Below, piece after piece: positions 7,017 through 13,662 of a DNA stretch of 14,326 nucleotides; the stretch's first letter is position 1; each line of letters starts with the position of its first letter. This stretch comes from UBA4655 sp964585575. Lineage in GTDB: Bacteria > Planctomycetota > Planctomycetia > Pirellulales > UBA1268. Location of the stretch: assembly GCA_964585575.1 (NCBI GenBank), contig CAZPEM010000085.1, forward strand, positions 1 to 14,326. Reading direction: 5' to 3'. The notes under the pieces are model-generated. The model did no database searches. It was given only the letters and a program-made list of their open reading frames with translations, and was not told the origin of the DNA. The translations under genes and the position numbers were made by a program.

Positions 7017-7030
7017 GATCGCTGCGCCGT
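6999..7030 (+). repeat. Perfect 16-base tandem duplication across a stop codon
   Basis: AAGATCGCTGCGCCGT occurs twice head to tail (6999-7014 and 7015-7030), followed by a decayed partial copy (ATGATCGCCG). The TAA stop of the propeller gene spans the junction between the copies. Confidence 0.9.
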
Positions 7031-7139
7031 ATGATCGCCGGGGCGTGGTTTCCCGCAGGCAATCCGTCGCGTGTCGGGGGAACGCGGACGGTGCATGATG
7101 TATCAACCCGGTCGCATCGGATTCCACTCGGTAATCAGC

Positions 7140-9029
7140 ATGATGTCGCTCATGAATCGCACGTCGGGATCGCTGCGTGCCGCCCTCGTGGCCGGTATGG
7201 TCGCCGGGCTTGGTGGCACGGCCCGGGGCCAGGTGTCGGTCGTGGAGCAGTTCACTATCGGGGGGGTCGTCGAGGCGGCGACCGGCGGGCGGCTGACGGT
7301 TCGTGATGCGGCAGGCAAGCGGCACGAGGTCCGCGTGCAGGCCAAGGATGAGAAGGGCGTGTCGCTCGCCGACGGTCGTCTGCTCGCCTTCCCGGCCGAC
7401 GTGCGGGTGACCGGCGGGTTCGACGTCGCGAAGCTCAAGCCGGGGCAGGTGGTGAGCTTTGCCGGGAGGCTGAACCGGCTCGGCAAGTCCGAGGGCGAAT
7501 TGGCTGCGATCGCGCTCATCGACGCCGCCGGCGCCACGATCGGCGTGACGATGCCGACCGAGCCCGAGAAGGCCGCGGAGTTCGCCGACTGTACGGTCAC
7601 CGCGGCGGTGAAGTCGGCCGCCAAGGGCCGGCTCGTCGTCGAACTCCCGCAAGACAAGGCCTTCCACCGCAAGACGGTGCTCGCCTTCAAGGTGGCCGAA
7701 GACGCCGCCACGCGATTGGAAAGCGGCGATCTCAAGCGGATCGAGCCGGGGGCCACGGTGACGCGGCTGGAGGCCGTGCGGCTCAGCAGCGGCGACATCG
7801 TGGCCAAGACGCTCATGGTGGAGACTGCCGCGGCCGCGGCCGTCAAGGAAAAGGGGGACGAGAAGCTCGCCAACAAGTACCGTGCCCTGTCCGACGAGCC
7901 GAAGAAGGAGCCGCGGCTCGTCCGCTCGGCACACTTCGCGTTCCTCACCGACGTCTCCGATCGTGAGGCGAAGATCATCCTCGACAAGCTCGAACGCATG
8001 GCGGGGCAGCTGGAGAGGTACTTCGGTCGCGGCCCGGCCGGGCCGATCGAGGGCTTCATCGTCCGTGACCTGGCGGCGTTTCCGCCGGGCACGCTCACCG
8101 AGGCTGCCGGCGTCGCCAAGATCCGCGAGGGGGCGGGGATCTGCTTCAATCTCCGGCTCGGCGACCAGCGGAAGGCGACGCTCTACTCCTGCGCCGACCA
8201 CGGCGTCATCCAGCACGAATGCACCCACGGCTTCTGCCACATGACGTTCGGCTCGACCGGGCCGACCTGGCTGGCCGAGGGCGTCGCCGAACTGGGCCAG
8301 TACTGGAAGGAGGGGGAGACGGCCGTCGACGTCGATCCGGGCGTGATGGGATATCTGCAGCGGGCCCAGCCCAAGCGCAGGCTGCTCGAGATCGCGGTGC
8401 CGGGGCGGACGTTGGCGGGCACCTGGCAGGACTATGCCTGGCGGTGGGCGCTGTGTCACATGCTCGCCTTCAATCCCAACTACGCCGACCGCTTCAAGCC
8501 GCTGGCGATCGCGCTCATGGAGGATCAGCCGGGCGTGTCGTTCGAGTCTGTCTACGGGCCGGTCGCCAAGCAGGTGTCGTTCGAGTACGACCAGTTCCTG
8601 CGGCACGTGGGCAACGGCTACCGTTCCGATCTTGCGGCCTGGCCGTGGAAGGCCCGGTTTCGCAAGCTGCAGGCCGGGGGGAGCCTCGGAGCGAAGGTCA
8701 AGGCGCGGGCGGGCTGGCAGGCGAGCGGCCTGGAACTGGCGCAGCCCGGAACGTATGCGTTCGAGGCGGCAGGCACCTGGCAGACGGCGGCTGCCGGCGA
8801 CCCATGCACGGCGGCCGGCGACGCGGCCGGCCGGGGTCGGCTCGAGGGGGCGGTGCTCGCGGAGACCGACGCCGGCTTCACGCTCTCCGACCCGTTCGCC
8901 CTGGGGGAGAAGGGGGCGTTTTCGGCGCCGGCCGCCGGCCGGTTGGTGCTGCGGTGCGCCGATGACTGGACGCAACTGGGCGACAACGACGGCGAGGTCG
9001 AGGTCACCCTGCGCCGATCGGAAGACTGA
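7140..9029 (+). CDS. Secreted gluzincin-type metalloprotease with a LecA-like C-terminal domain
   Basis: A protein of 629 residues from the start chosen here. Alternatives are GTG 7071, ATG 7095/7098, ATG 7143 and ATG 7152; none has a strong Shine-Dalgarno, and 7140-7152 places the signal peptide (SLRAALVAGMVAGLGGTARG) at the N-terminus. Residues about 35-250 form two or more small beta-rich modules (GGVVEAATGGRLTVRDAAGK...; LKPGQVVSFAGRL) that I do not recognise with certainty. A zinc-protease domain follows, with HECTH at 359-363 and WLAEGVAE, giving E380 as probable third ligand. Residues 524-629 (AGWQASGLEL, then RCADDWTQLGDNDGEVEVTL) resemble LecA/PA-IL-like carbohydrate-binding modules. 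It likely acts outside the cytoplasm on a peptide or glycoprotein substrate. The protease call is fair; the lectin call is by motif only. Confidence 0.65.
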   Translation: MMSLMNRTSGSLRAALVAGMVAGLGGTARGQVSVVEQFTIGGVVEAATGGRLTVRDAAGKRHEVRVQAKDEKGVSLADGRLLAFPADVRVTGGFDVAKLKPGQVVSFAGRLNRLGKSEGELAAIALIDAAGATIGVTMPTEPEKAAEFADCTVTAAVKSAAKGRLVVELPQDKAFHRKTVLAFKVAEDAATRLESGDLKRIEPGATVTRLEAVRLSSGDIVAKTLMVETAAAAAVKEKGDEKLANKYRALSDEPKKEPRLVRSAHFAFLTDVSDREAKIILDKLERMAGQLERYFGRGPAGPIEGFIVRDLAAFPPGTLTEAAGVAKIREGAGICFNLRLGDQRKATLYSCADHGVIQHECTHGFCHMTFGSTGPTWLAEGVAELGQYWKEGETAVDVDPGVMGYLQRAQPKRRLLEIAVPGRTLAGTWQDYAWRWALCHMLAFNPNYADRFKPLAIALMEDQPGVSFESVYGPVAKQVSFEYDQFLRHVGNGYRSDLAAWPWKARFRKLQAGGSLGAKVKARAGWQASGLELAQPGTYAFEAAGTWQTAAAGDPCTAAGDAAGRGRLEGAVLAETDAGFTLSDPFALGEKGAFSAPAAGRLVLRCADDWTQLGDNDGEVEVTLRRSED

Positions 9030-9037
9030 TCGCTCGC

Positions 9038-9085
9038 CAGGCGATGCTGTGCATGCATCGGCAGGCGATGATGTGCATCTATTTT
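9038..9085 (+). repeat. 24-base tandem near-duplication downstream of the metalloprotease gene
   Basis: CAGGCGATG[C/A]TGTGCAT occurs at 9038 and again at 9062; the first 21 bases of the two copies match at 18 positions. A T6 run (9082-9087) follows. A short hairpin CGATGC/GCATCG (9042-9060) lies in the first copy, but it is too far from the T-run to be called a standard terminator. Confidence 0.65.
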
Positions 9086-9113
9086 TTCTATGAAAGGTAA
9101 AAAAGTATCTATT
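9081..9113 (+). promoter_or_regulatory. Candidate carbonic anhydrase promoter (ATTTTTTC-N17-TATCTATT)
   Basis: In a marked AT-rich island, ATTTTTTC (9081-9088), exactly 17 bases, then TATCTATT (9106-9113). The same layout is found before sbtA (7 of 8 and 8 of 8 bases equal, same spacing). A leader of about 85-93 bases would precede the ATG at 9207. Confidence 0.45.
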
Positions 9114-9172
9114 TGTGATCTGCCTTTGAACGAACCGATGCTTCCTTCGGGTTCACCGGAAACACGCCCCCC

Positions 9173-9192
9173 GGCCGCCCACGGCCAGTTTT
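9173..9192 (+). promoter_or_regulatory. Leader hairpin plus short T-run before the carbonic anhydrase gene
   Basis: GGCCG (9173-9177), loop CCCA, CGGCC (9182-9186), then AGTTTT. The hairpin ends 10 bases before the GGAGG Shine-Dalgarno (9197-9201). It could act as a weak attenuator or a stabilising leader structure. The stem bases match those of the inner hairpin in the sbtA leader. Confidence 0.3.
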
Positions 9193-9206
9193 CCTCGGAG
9201 GTCCCC

Positions 9207-9941
9207 ATGTGCATGCACGGCGGCAAGACGGTCCAGGCTCGAAGGCGGTGGCTCGCGTCCGCCGCGGTCGGCGGCGTGGCCGCTGCCGGGCTTCCCGGGC
9301 TGGTGGCGGCGCCGCCGTCGTCGCTCGCCTCGCCTTCGTCGGTCGTCCCGCCGGGAGACATGAGCCCGCGGGAGGCGGTCGCCTTCCTACAGGCCGGCAA
9401 CGAGCGGTTCGCCGCCGGCAAGACGGCCGCACCGAATCGGGACATCGATCGATTGCGGGAGGTGGCCCCGAGGCAGACGCCGTTCGCCGCGTTTCTCGGC
9501 TGTGCCGATTCGAGGGTGCCGATCGAAATCGTCTTCGACCAAGGCTTCGGCGACCTCTTCGTCACGAGGATCGCGGGCAACGTGGCCGCGACGGAGAACA
9601 TCGCGAGCCTCGAGTTCGCGACCGAGGTGCTCGGCGCGAAGGTGCTCTACGTGCTCGGCCACACCTCCTGCGGCGCCGTGTCGGCGGCCGCGAAGGGGGA
9701 TCCCGTTCCGGGGCAGATCTCGGCGCTCTTCCAGCACATTCGCCCGGCCGTGCGGGCCGCCCGGGGCGACGTCGCCCGAGCCGTGCTGGAAAACGTTCGG
9801 ATCCAGGCCCAGACGCTCGTCGAGGGATCGACCGTGATCTCGTCGCTCGTTTCCTCTGGGAAGCTGGTCGTCGCAGGCGGTATCTTCGACCTTCAGTCGG
9901 GCCGCGTCGAGCCCGTCGACCTCGCGGTCGCGGGGCCGTGA
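9207..9941 (+). CDS. Tat-exported beta-class carbonic anhydrase
   Basis: A protein of 244 residues that interconverts CO2 and bicarbonate. The ATG at 9207 is chosen for its perfectly spaced GGAGG (9197-9201) and because it begins an export signal: R12-R13-R14-W15-L16 as a twin-arginine motif, a hydrophobic ASAAVGGVAAAGLPGLVAA stretch, then a Pro/Ser-rich linker. The beta-CA fold follows: the Zn ligands C99, H152 and C155 (GCADSR and GHTSCGAV), with the D101-R103 pair that governs the active/closed site. Also present are LQAGNERFAAG (about 61-71), DLFVTRIAGNV (about 116-126) and the C-terminal VVAGGIFDLQSGRVE. Export by Tat fits a metalloenzyme folded before secretion, so it probably works in the periplasm. 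The gene has its own AT-rich promoter region and is followed after 39 bases by the LysR gene. Confidence 0.88.
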   Translation: MCMHGGKTVQARRRWLASAAVGGVAAAGLPGLVAAPPSSLASPSSVVPPGDMSPREAVAFLQAGNERFAAGKTAAPNRDIDRLREVAPRQTPFAAFLGCADSRVPIEIVFDQGFGDLFVTRIAGNVAATENIASLEFATEVLGAKVLYVLGHTSCGAVSAAAKGDPVPGQISALFQHIRPAVRAARGDVARAVLENVRIQAQTLVEGSTVISSLVSSGKLVVAGGIFDLQSGRVEPVDLAVAGP

Positions 9942-9980
9942 GGACCTGGCCCGCCGCCCGAACCGCGCCGCACGATCCGC

Positions 9981-10880
9981 ATGGACTGGCTCAACTACCA
10001 CCACCTGCTCTACTTCTGGACCGTCGCCCGGGAGCAGAGCGTCTCCAAGGCGGCAGCGGCGCTCCACGTCGCCCAGCCGACGGTGAGCGCGCAGGTTCGC
10101 ACGCTCGAGCGGTCGCTCGGGCAGAGGCTGTTCGAGCGGCAGGGGCGGAATCTCCGGCTCACGACCGACGGGGAGAAAATCTTCCGCTACGCCGACGAAA
10201 TTTTCGCGCTCGGCCGCGAGCTGCTCCAGACGGTGAAGGGGGAGCCGCAGGCGGCGCCGAAGAGATTCCGGGTCGGGGTCTCCGACGCCCTGCCCAAGCT
10301 GACGACCTACCGGCTGCTCGAGCCGGCGCTCGCGATGCGGCCGGCCTTCCGGCTCCACGTGCGGATCGACAAGACCGAGAGGCTGCTCGGCGAACTTGCG
10401 GTCCACGCCCTCGATTTGGTCGTCGCCGACGCGCCGATGATGCCGTCGCTGAAGGTGCGGGCCTTCAGCCACCTCCTCGGCGAGACGACCGTCTCGATCT
10501 TCGGCGCGGTGGAGTTGGCCCGGGACGCCAGGCGGAAGTTCCCGCGGTCGCTCCACGGGGCCCCGATGCTGCTGCAAACGACCAACACCGCCGTCCGCCA
10601 GTCACTCGACCAGTGGTTCGACGTCCATGGCATCCAGCCGAGGGTGGTCGGAGAGGTCGAGGACATGGCGATGCTGCAGACGCTCGGCGAGCACGGGCTC
10701 GGCCTGTTTGCGGCGCCGACCGTGGTCCGCCGCGAGATCTGCCGCCGCTACAAGGTCGCCTGGGTCGGCGAACTCGACCGCGTACGGGAGCGGTTCTACG
10801 GTATTTCCGTCGAGCGGCGGATCACCCACCCGGCCGTGCGGCTCATCGCCGACCAGGCGAAGCGGCGGCTGTTCACCTGA
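9981..10880 (+). CDS. nhaR: LysR-family regulator, NhaR-like
   Basis: A protein of 299 residues, close to the roughly 300 of E. coli NhaR. The start MDWLNYHHLLYFWTVAREQSV is very NhaR-like (NYNHLYYFW in E. coli). The winged HTH covers about residues 5-64 (SKAAAALHVAQPTVSAQVRTLERSLGQRLFERQGR), and RYADEIFALGRELL is the linker helix. The effector domain shows FRVGVSDALPKL, DLVVADAPM, QWFDVHGIQPRVVGEVEDMAMLQTLGEHGLGLFAAPT and ERRITHPAV, all matching NhaR. NhaR senses Na+ and activates a Na+/H+ antiporter. Here an antiporter gene lies two genes downstream, so control of that transcript is plausible. There is no clear Shine-Dalgarno at 9981. The gene lies 39 bases after the carbonic anhydrase and 30 before cysD. 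The orthologous role is inferred. Confidence 0.8.
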   Translation: MDWLNYHHLLYFWTVAREQSVSKAAAALHVAQPTVSAQVRTLERSLGQRLFERQGRNLRLTTDGEKIFRYADEIFALGRELLQTVKGEPQAAPKRFRVGVSDALPKLTTYRLLEPALAMRPAFRLHVRIDKTERLLGELAVHALDLVVADAPMMPSLKVRAFSHLLGETTVSIFGAVELARDARRKFPRSLHGAPMLLQTTNTAVRQSLDQWFDVHGIQPRVVGEVEDMAMLQTLGEHGLGLFAAPTVVRREICRRYKVAWVGELDRVRERFYGISVERRITHPAVRLIADQAKRRLFT

Positions 10881-10905
10881 AGAGCGACTCACCTGAAGGA
10901 GCGAC
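10873..10905 (+). repeat. 16/17-base tandem duplication over the regulator stop and cysD ribosome site
   Basis: TCACCTGAAGAGCGAC (10873-10888) is followed directly by TCACCTGAAGGAGCGAC (10889-10905), identical but for one extra G. The first copy holds the TGA stop of the LysR gene. The extra G in the second creates AAGGAG, the Shine-Dalgarno for cysD (ATG 10911). Confidence 0.85.
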
Positions 10906-10910
10906 GAAGC

Positions 10911-11816
10911 ATGAGCTACGGATTGCGGAATCTCGACACCCTCGAGGCCGAGGCGATCCACGTGATCAGGGAGGTGGCGGCCGGGTTCGAGAACCCCGTG
11001 CTCCTCTACTCGATCGGCAAGGACTCGATGTGCATGCTGCACGTCGCCCGCAAGGCCTTCGCGCCAGGGCCGGTGCCCTTTCCGCTCCTCCACATCGACA
11101 CGACCTGGAACTTCGGTGAGATGATCACCTTCCGCGACCGCTACTGCGCCGAGCACGGGCTCAAGCTGATGGTGCACGTCAACGAGCGGGCGATCGCGTC
11201 GGGGATGAACCCGTTCGACTACCCGAGCAGCGTCTACACGCCGACCATGAACACCCACGCGCTCGTCGAGGCGCTCACGATGCATCGGTTCGACGCGGCG
11301 CTCGGCGGCGGCCGCCGCGACGAGGAGAAGTCGCGGGCCAAGGAACGCGTTTTTTCCTTCCGCGACTCGCACCACCAGTGGAATCCGAAGAACCAGCGGC
11401 CGGAGCTCTGGAGCCTCTACAACACCCGGATCAATCGCGGCGAGAACATCCGCGTCTTCCCGCTCTCGAACTGGACCGAGCTCGACGTCTGGCAGTACAT
11501 CCACCGCGAGCGGATCCCGCTCGTCTCGCTCTACTTCGCGGCGGAGCGGCCCGTGGTCGAACGCGAAGGCCAGTGGATCATGGTGGACGACGAGCGGTTT
11601 CGCCTGAAGCCGGGGGAGACGCCCGTGATGAAGCGGGTGAGGTTTCGCACGATGGGCGACTATCCCCTGACGGCGGCCCATGAATCGACCGCCACGACCG
11701 TGCCGGAGGTGATCACGGAGATGCTCCTGGCGAACACGAGCGAGCGGCAGGGGCGGCTGATCGACAAGGACGAGGCCGGCTCGATGGAGAAGAAGAAACG
11801 GGAAGGCTACTTCTGA
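10911..11816 (+). CDS. cysD: Sulfate adenylyltransferase subunit 2 (CysD)
   Basis: A protein of 301 residues, the catalytic small subunit of ATP sulfurylase that makes APS from sulfate and ATP. Landmarks: LEAEAIHVIREVAAGFENPVLLYSIGKDSMCMLHVARKAF with the PP-loop SIGKDS (about residues 38-43), FPLLHIDTTWNF, GGGRRDEEKSRAKERVFSFRD (about 124-144), IRVFPLSNWTELDVWQYI, MGDYPLT and the typical end SMEKKKREGYF. Length and sequence look complete. The AAGGAG Shine-Dalgarno lies in a tandem repeat just upstream. CysD normally needs the GTPase subunit CysN, usually the next gene; here the next gene is an antiporter and cysN is not in the window, so the partner must be elsewhere or just outside. An alternative role in a sulfotransfer pathway cannot be excluded. 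Confidence 0.92.
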   Translation: MSYGLRNLDTLEAEAIHVIREVAAGFENPVLLYSIGKDSMCMLHVARKAFAPGPVPFPLLHIDTTWNFGEMITFRDRYCAEHGLKLMVHVNERAIASGMNPFDYPSSVYTPTMNTHALVEALTMHRFDAALGGGRRDEEKSRAKERVFSFRDSHHQWNPKNQRPELWSLYNTRINRGENIRVFPLSNWTELDVWQYIHRERIPLVSLYFAAERPVVEREGQWIMVDDERFRLKPGETPVMKRVRFRTMGDYPLTAAHESTATTVPEVITEMLLANTSERQGRLIDKDEAGSMEKKKREGYF

Positions 11817-11837
11817 GCGGCGCGGCCGCCGCATGCC

Positions 11838-13541
11838 ATGCACGACGTCGACCTCATCCTCACGCTCACCGGCGGCCTCGCCGCCGCCCTCGTGCTCGGC
11901 TTCATCACCCAGCAGTTGAGGCTGTCGCCGATCGTCGGCTACCTTCTCGCGGGCGTCGTCGTCGGCCCGGCGACGCCCGGATTCCAGGCCGACCGCGGGC
12001 TCGCCGAGCAGCTGGCGGAGATCGGCGTGATCCTGCTGATGTTCGGCGTGGGGCTCCATTTTCATTTCCGGGAGCTGCTCGCCGTGCGGCGGGTGGCCGT
12101 GCCGGGCGCGCTCGTGCAGAGCGGCGTGGCGACCCTCCTCGGGGCGCTCGCCGGGCGGTTTTTGGGCTGGGAGTGGCCGACGGCGGTGATCTTCGGCGGG
12201 GCTGTCGCGGTCGCGAGCACCGTGGTGCTCATCCGCGTGCTCTCCGACAACAACGACCTCCACACGCGGGCCGGCCACATCGCGGTCGGCTGGCTCGTCG
12301 TCGAGGACCTGCTCACGGTGGTGGCGCTCGTCGTGCTGCCCGCCGTGGCGGGACGGGAGGAAGCGGCGCCGGGCGGGATCGCCGCCGCGGTCGCCGTCGC
12401 GGCGTTGAAGATGACGGCCCTCGTGGCGATGACCGTCGTCGTCGGGGGCCGGGTCATCCCGTGGGTGATGGAACGGGTCGCGGCCACGCGGTCGCGGGAG
12501 CTCTTCACCCTGGCCGTGCTCGTGATCGCGCTGGGGATCGCCGTCGGCTCGGCGAAGGTGTTCGGCGTGTCGATGGCGCTGGGCGCGTTCCTCGCCGGCA
12601 TGGTGGTGGGCCGCAGCGAGTTCAGCCTCAGGGCCGCTTCCGACGCCCTGCCGATGCGGGACGCGTTCGCGGTGCTCTTCTTCGTGTCGGTGGGGATGCT
12701 CTTCGACCCGGTCGCGGCCATGCGGTCGCCGTGGGCGGTCGCGCTGGCCCTGGCGATCGTGCTCGTGGGCAAGCCGCTCGCCGCGGTCGCGATCGTGCTC
12801 GGCCTCGGCTATCCGCGGCGGATCGCGCTGCCGGTGGCGGTGGCGCTCGCCCAGATCGGCGAGTTCTCGTTCATTCTCGCCTCCCTCGGCTCGCAGCTCG
12901 GGGTGATGCCGGCCGACGCCGTCAACACGCTCGTGGCGACGGCGATCGTGTCGATCACGCTCAACCCGCTGCTCTACCGGTCGATCGACCTGTTCGACCG
13001 CTGGCTCGGCCAGCTGCTGCCGACGGCCGCGGTGCCCGACGAGGAGCAGCCTGCCGACGAGCAGGCGCCGAGCAGGCGGGCGATCGTCGTCGGCTACGGG
13101 CCCGTCGGCGAGACGGTCACGGAGCTCCTGCTCGACAACGGCATCGAGCCGACGGTGATCGAGCTGAATCTCGACACGGTCCGGAGGCTCCAGGTCTTCG
13201 ACGTTCGTGCGATCTACGGCGACGCCAGCCGGCCCGAGGTGCTCATGGAGGCGGGCGTGGCCCGGGCGGACAACCTCATCCTCACCTCGGGGGCGGGGGG
13301 ACTCGACGAGGAGATCATTCGTCGCGCGAGGGAAATCAACCCCGGCATCCACGTCCTCGCCCGAACGCAGTACGTTCGCGAGTTGCCGAAGCTGCAGCGG
13401 GCGGGCGCCGAGGACGTGTTTGCGGCGGAAGGGGAGGTGGCCCTCGCCTTCGCCGTGAGGATCCTGGAACGGCTGGGAGCCACCGGCGAGCAGATCGACC
13501 GCGAGCGGCAGCGGGTGGAGGCGATGTTTCGAAGCGGGTAG
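11838..13541 (+). CDS. CPA2 cation:proton antiporter with RCK/TrkA-N domain (KefB/YbaL-like)
   Basis: A protein of 567 residues. Residues 1 to about 390 are a 12-13 segment Na+/H+-exchanger fold: LRLSPIVGYLLAGVVVGP, EIGVILLMFGVGLHF, AVASTVVLIRVL, WLVVEDLLTVVALVVLP (the acidic E-D pair of the CPA2 transport path), GVSMALGAFLAGMVVGRSEF and ALAQIGEFSFILASLG. A cytosolic NAD-binding RCK-N domain follows from about 412, with GYGPVG at 419-424 and the strand end VIELN, running to about 530; a short tail ends in RQRVEAMFRSG. Such proteins exchange K+ or Na+ for H+, gated by nucleotide or glutathione adducts; ion choice is not readable here. Size and order match E. coli YbaL. The gene lies 21 bases after cysD, with only a weak ribosome site, so it is probably cotranscribed. 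Confidence 0.87.
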   Translation: MHDVDLILTLTGGLAAALVLGFITQQLRLSPIVGYLLAGVVVGPATPGFQADRGLAEQLAEIGVILLMFGVGLHFHFRELLAVRRVAVPGALVQSGVATLLGALAGRFLGWEWPTAVIFGGAVAVASTVVLIRVLSDNNDLHTRAGHIAVGWLVVEDLLTVVALVVLPAVAGREEAAPGGIAAAVAVAALKMTALVAMTVVVGGRVIPWVMERVAATRSRELFTLAVLVIALGIAVGSAKVFGVSMALGAFLAGMVVGRSEFSLRAASDALPMRDAFAVLFFVSVGMLFDPVAAMRSPWAVALALAIVLVGKPLAAVAIVLGLGYPRRIALPVAVALAQIGEFSFILASLGSQLGVMPADAVNTLVATAIVSITLNPLLYRSIDLFDRWLGQLLPTAAVPDEEQPADEQAPSRRAIVVGYGPVGETVTELLLDNGIEPTVIELNLDTVRRLQVFDVRAIYGDASRPEVLMEAGVARADNLILTSGAGGLDEEIIRRAREINPGIHVLARTQYVRELPKLQRAGAEDVFAAEGEVALAFAVRILERLGATGEQIDRERQRVEAMFRSG

Positions 13542-13574
13542 CGGCGCGGCTGCACCGCCGTCGCGGTCGTCGGC

Positions 13575-13595
13575 TACAATTCGGCGTCGTACAAT
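13575..13595 (+). promoter_or_regulatory. Two TACAAT -10-like boxes before glyA
   Basis: TACAAT occurs at 13575-13580 and 13590-13595 inside a short imperfect duplication (GTCGTCGGCTACAATTCGGC, then GTCGTACAATGCGGC). Each is a fair -10 in the 121-base gap between the antiporter and glyA. Upstream -35 matches are poor, so promoter use is tentative. Confidence 0.35.
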
Positions 13596-13610
13596 GCGGC
13601 CTCGGCATCG

Positions 13611-13635
13611 GCCCGCGGCCTGACCGGCGGGCTTT
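13611..13635 (+). other. Hairpin and T3 in the glyA leader
   Basis: GCCCGC (13611-13616) and GCGGGC (13627-13632) can pair around a 10-base loop, followed by TTT. It lies after the TACAAT boxes and before the glyA Shine-Dalgarno. It could be a weak terminator for the antiporter transcript or a leader hairpin. No glycine-riboswitch core is recognisable. Confidence 0.25.
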
Positions 13636-13662
13636 CCGCACGTGATTTTCCAGGAGGACGAA

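Noticed and set aside
5970..8975. 1001-codon open frame on the minus strand across the propeller and metalloprotease genes
   Set aside because: It is antisense to two well-supported genes; its translation is rich in Arg, Gly, His and Pro without domain character, as expected of a GC-rich codon shadow.
9038..9087. Intrinsic terminator after the metalloprotease gene
   Set aside because: The only clear hairpin (9042-9060) is 21 bases from the T6 run, and the stem next to the T-run has just four pairs.
10602..13352. 916-codon open frame on the minus strand across nhaR-like, cysD and antiporter genes
   Set aside because: It is antisense to three recognised families, with a low-complexity His/Arg/Asp/Glu composition typical of shadow frames.
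13542..13662. Glycine riboswitch before glyA
   Set aside because: Only a simple hairpin is visible; no conserved glycine aptamer core could be recognised in the 121 bases.
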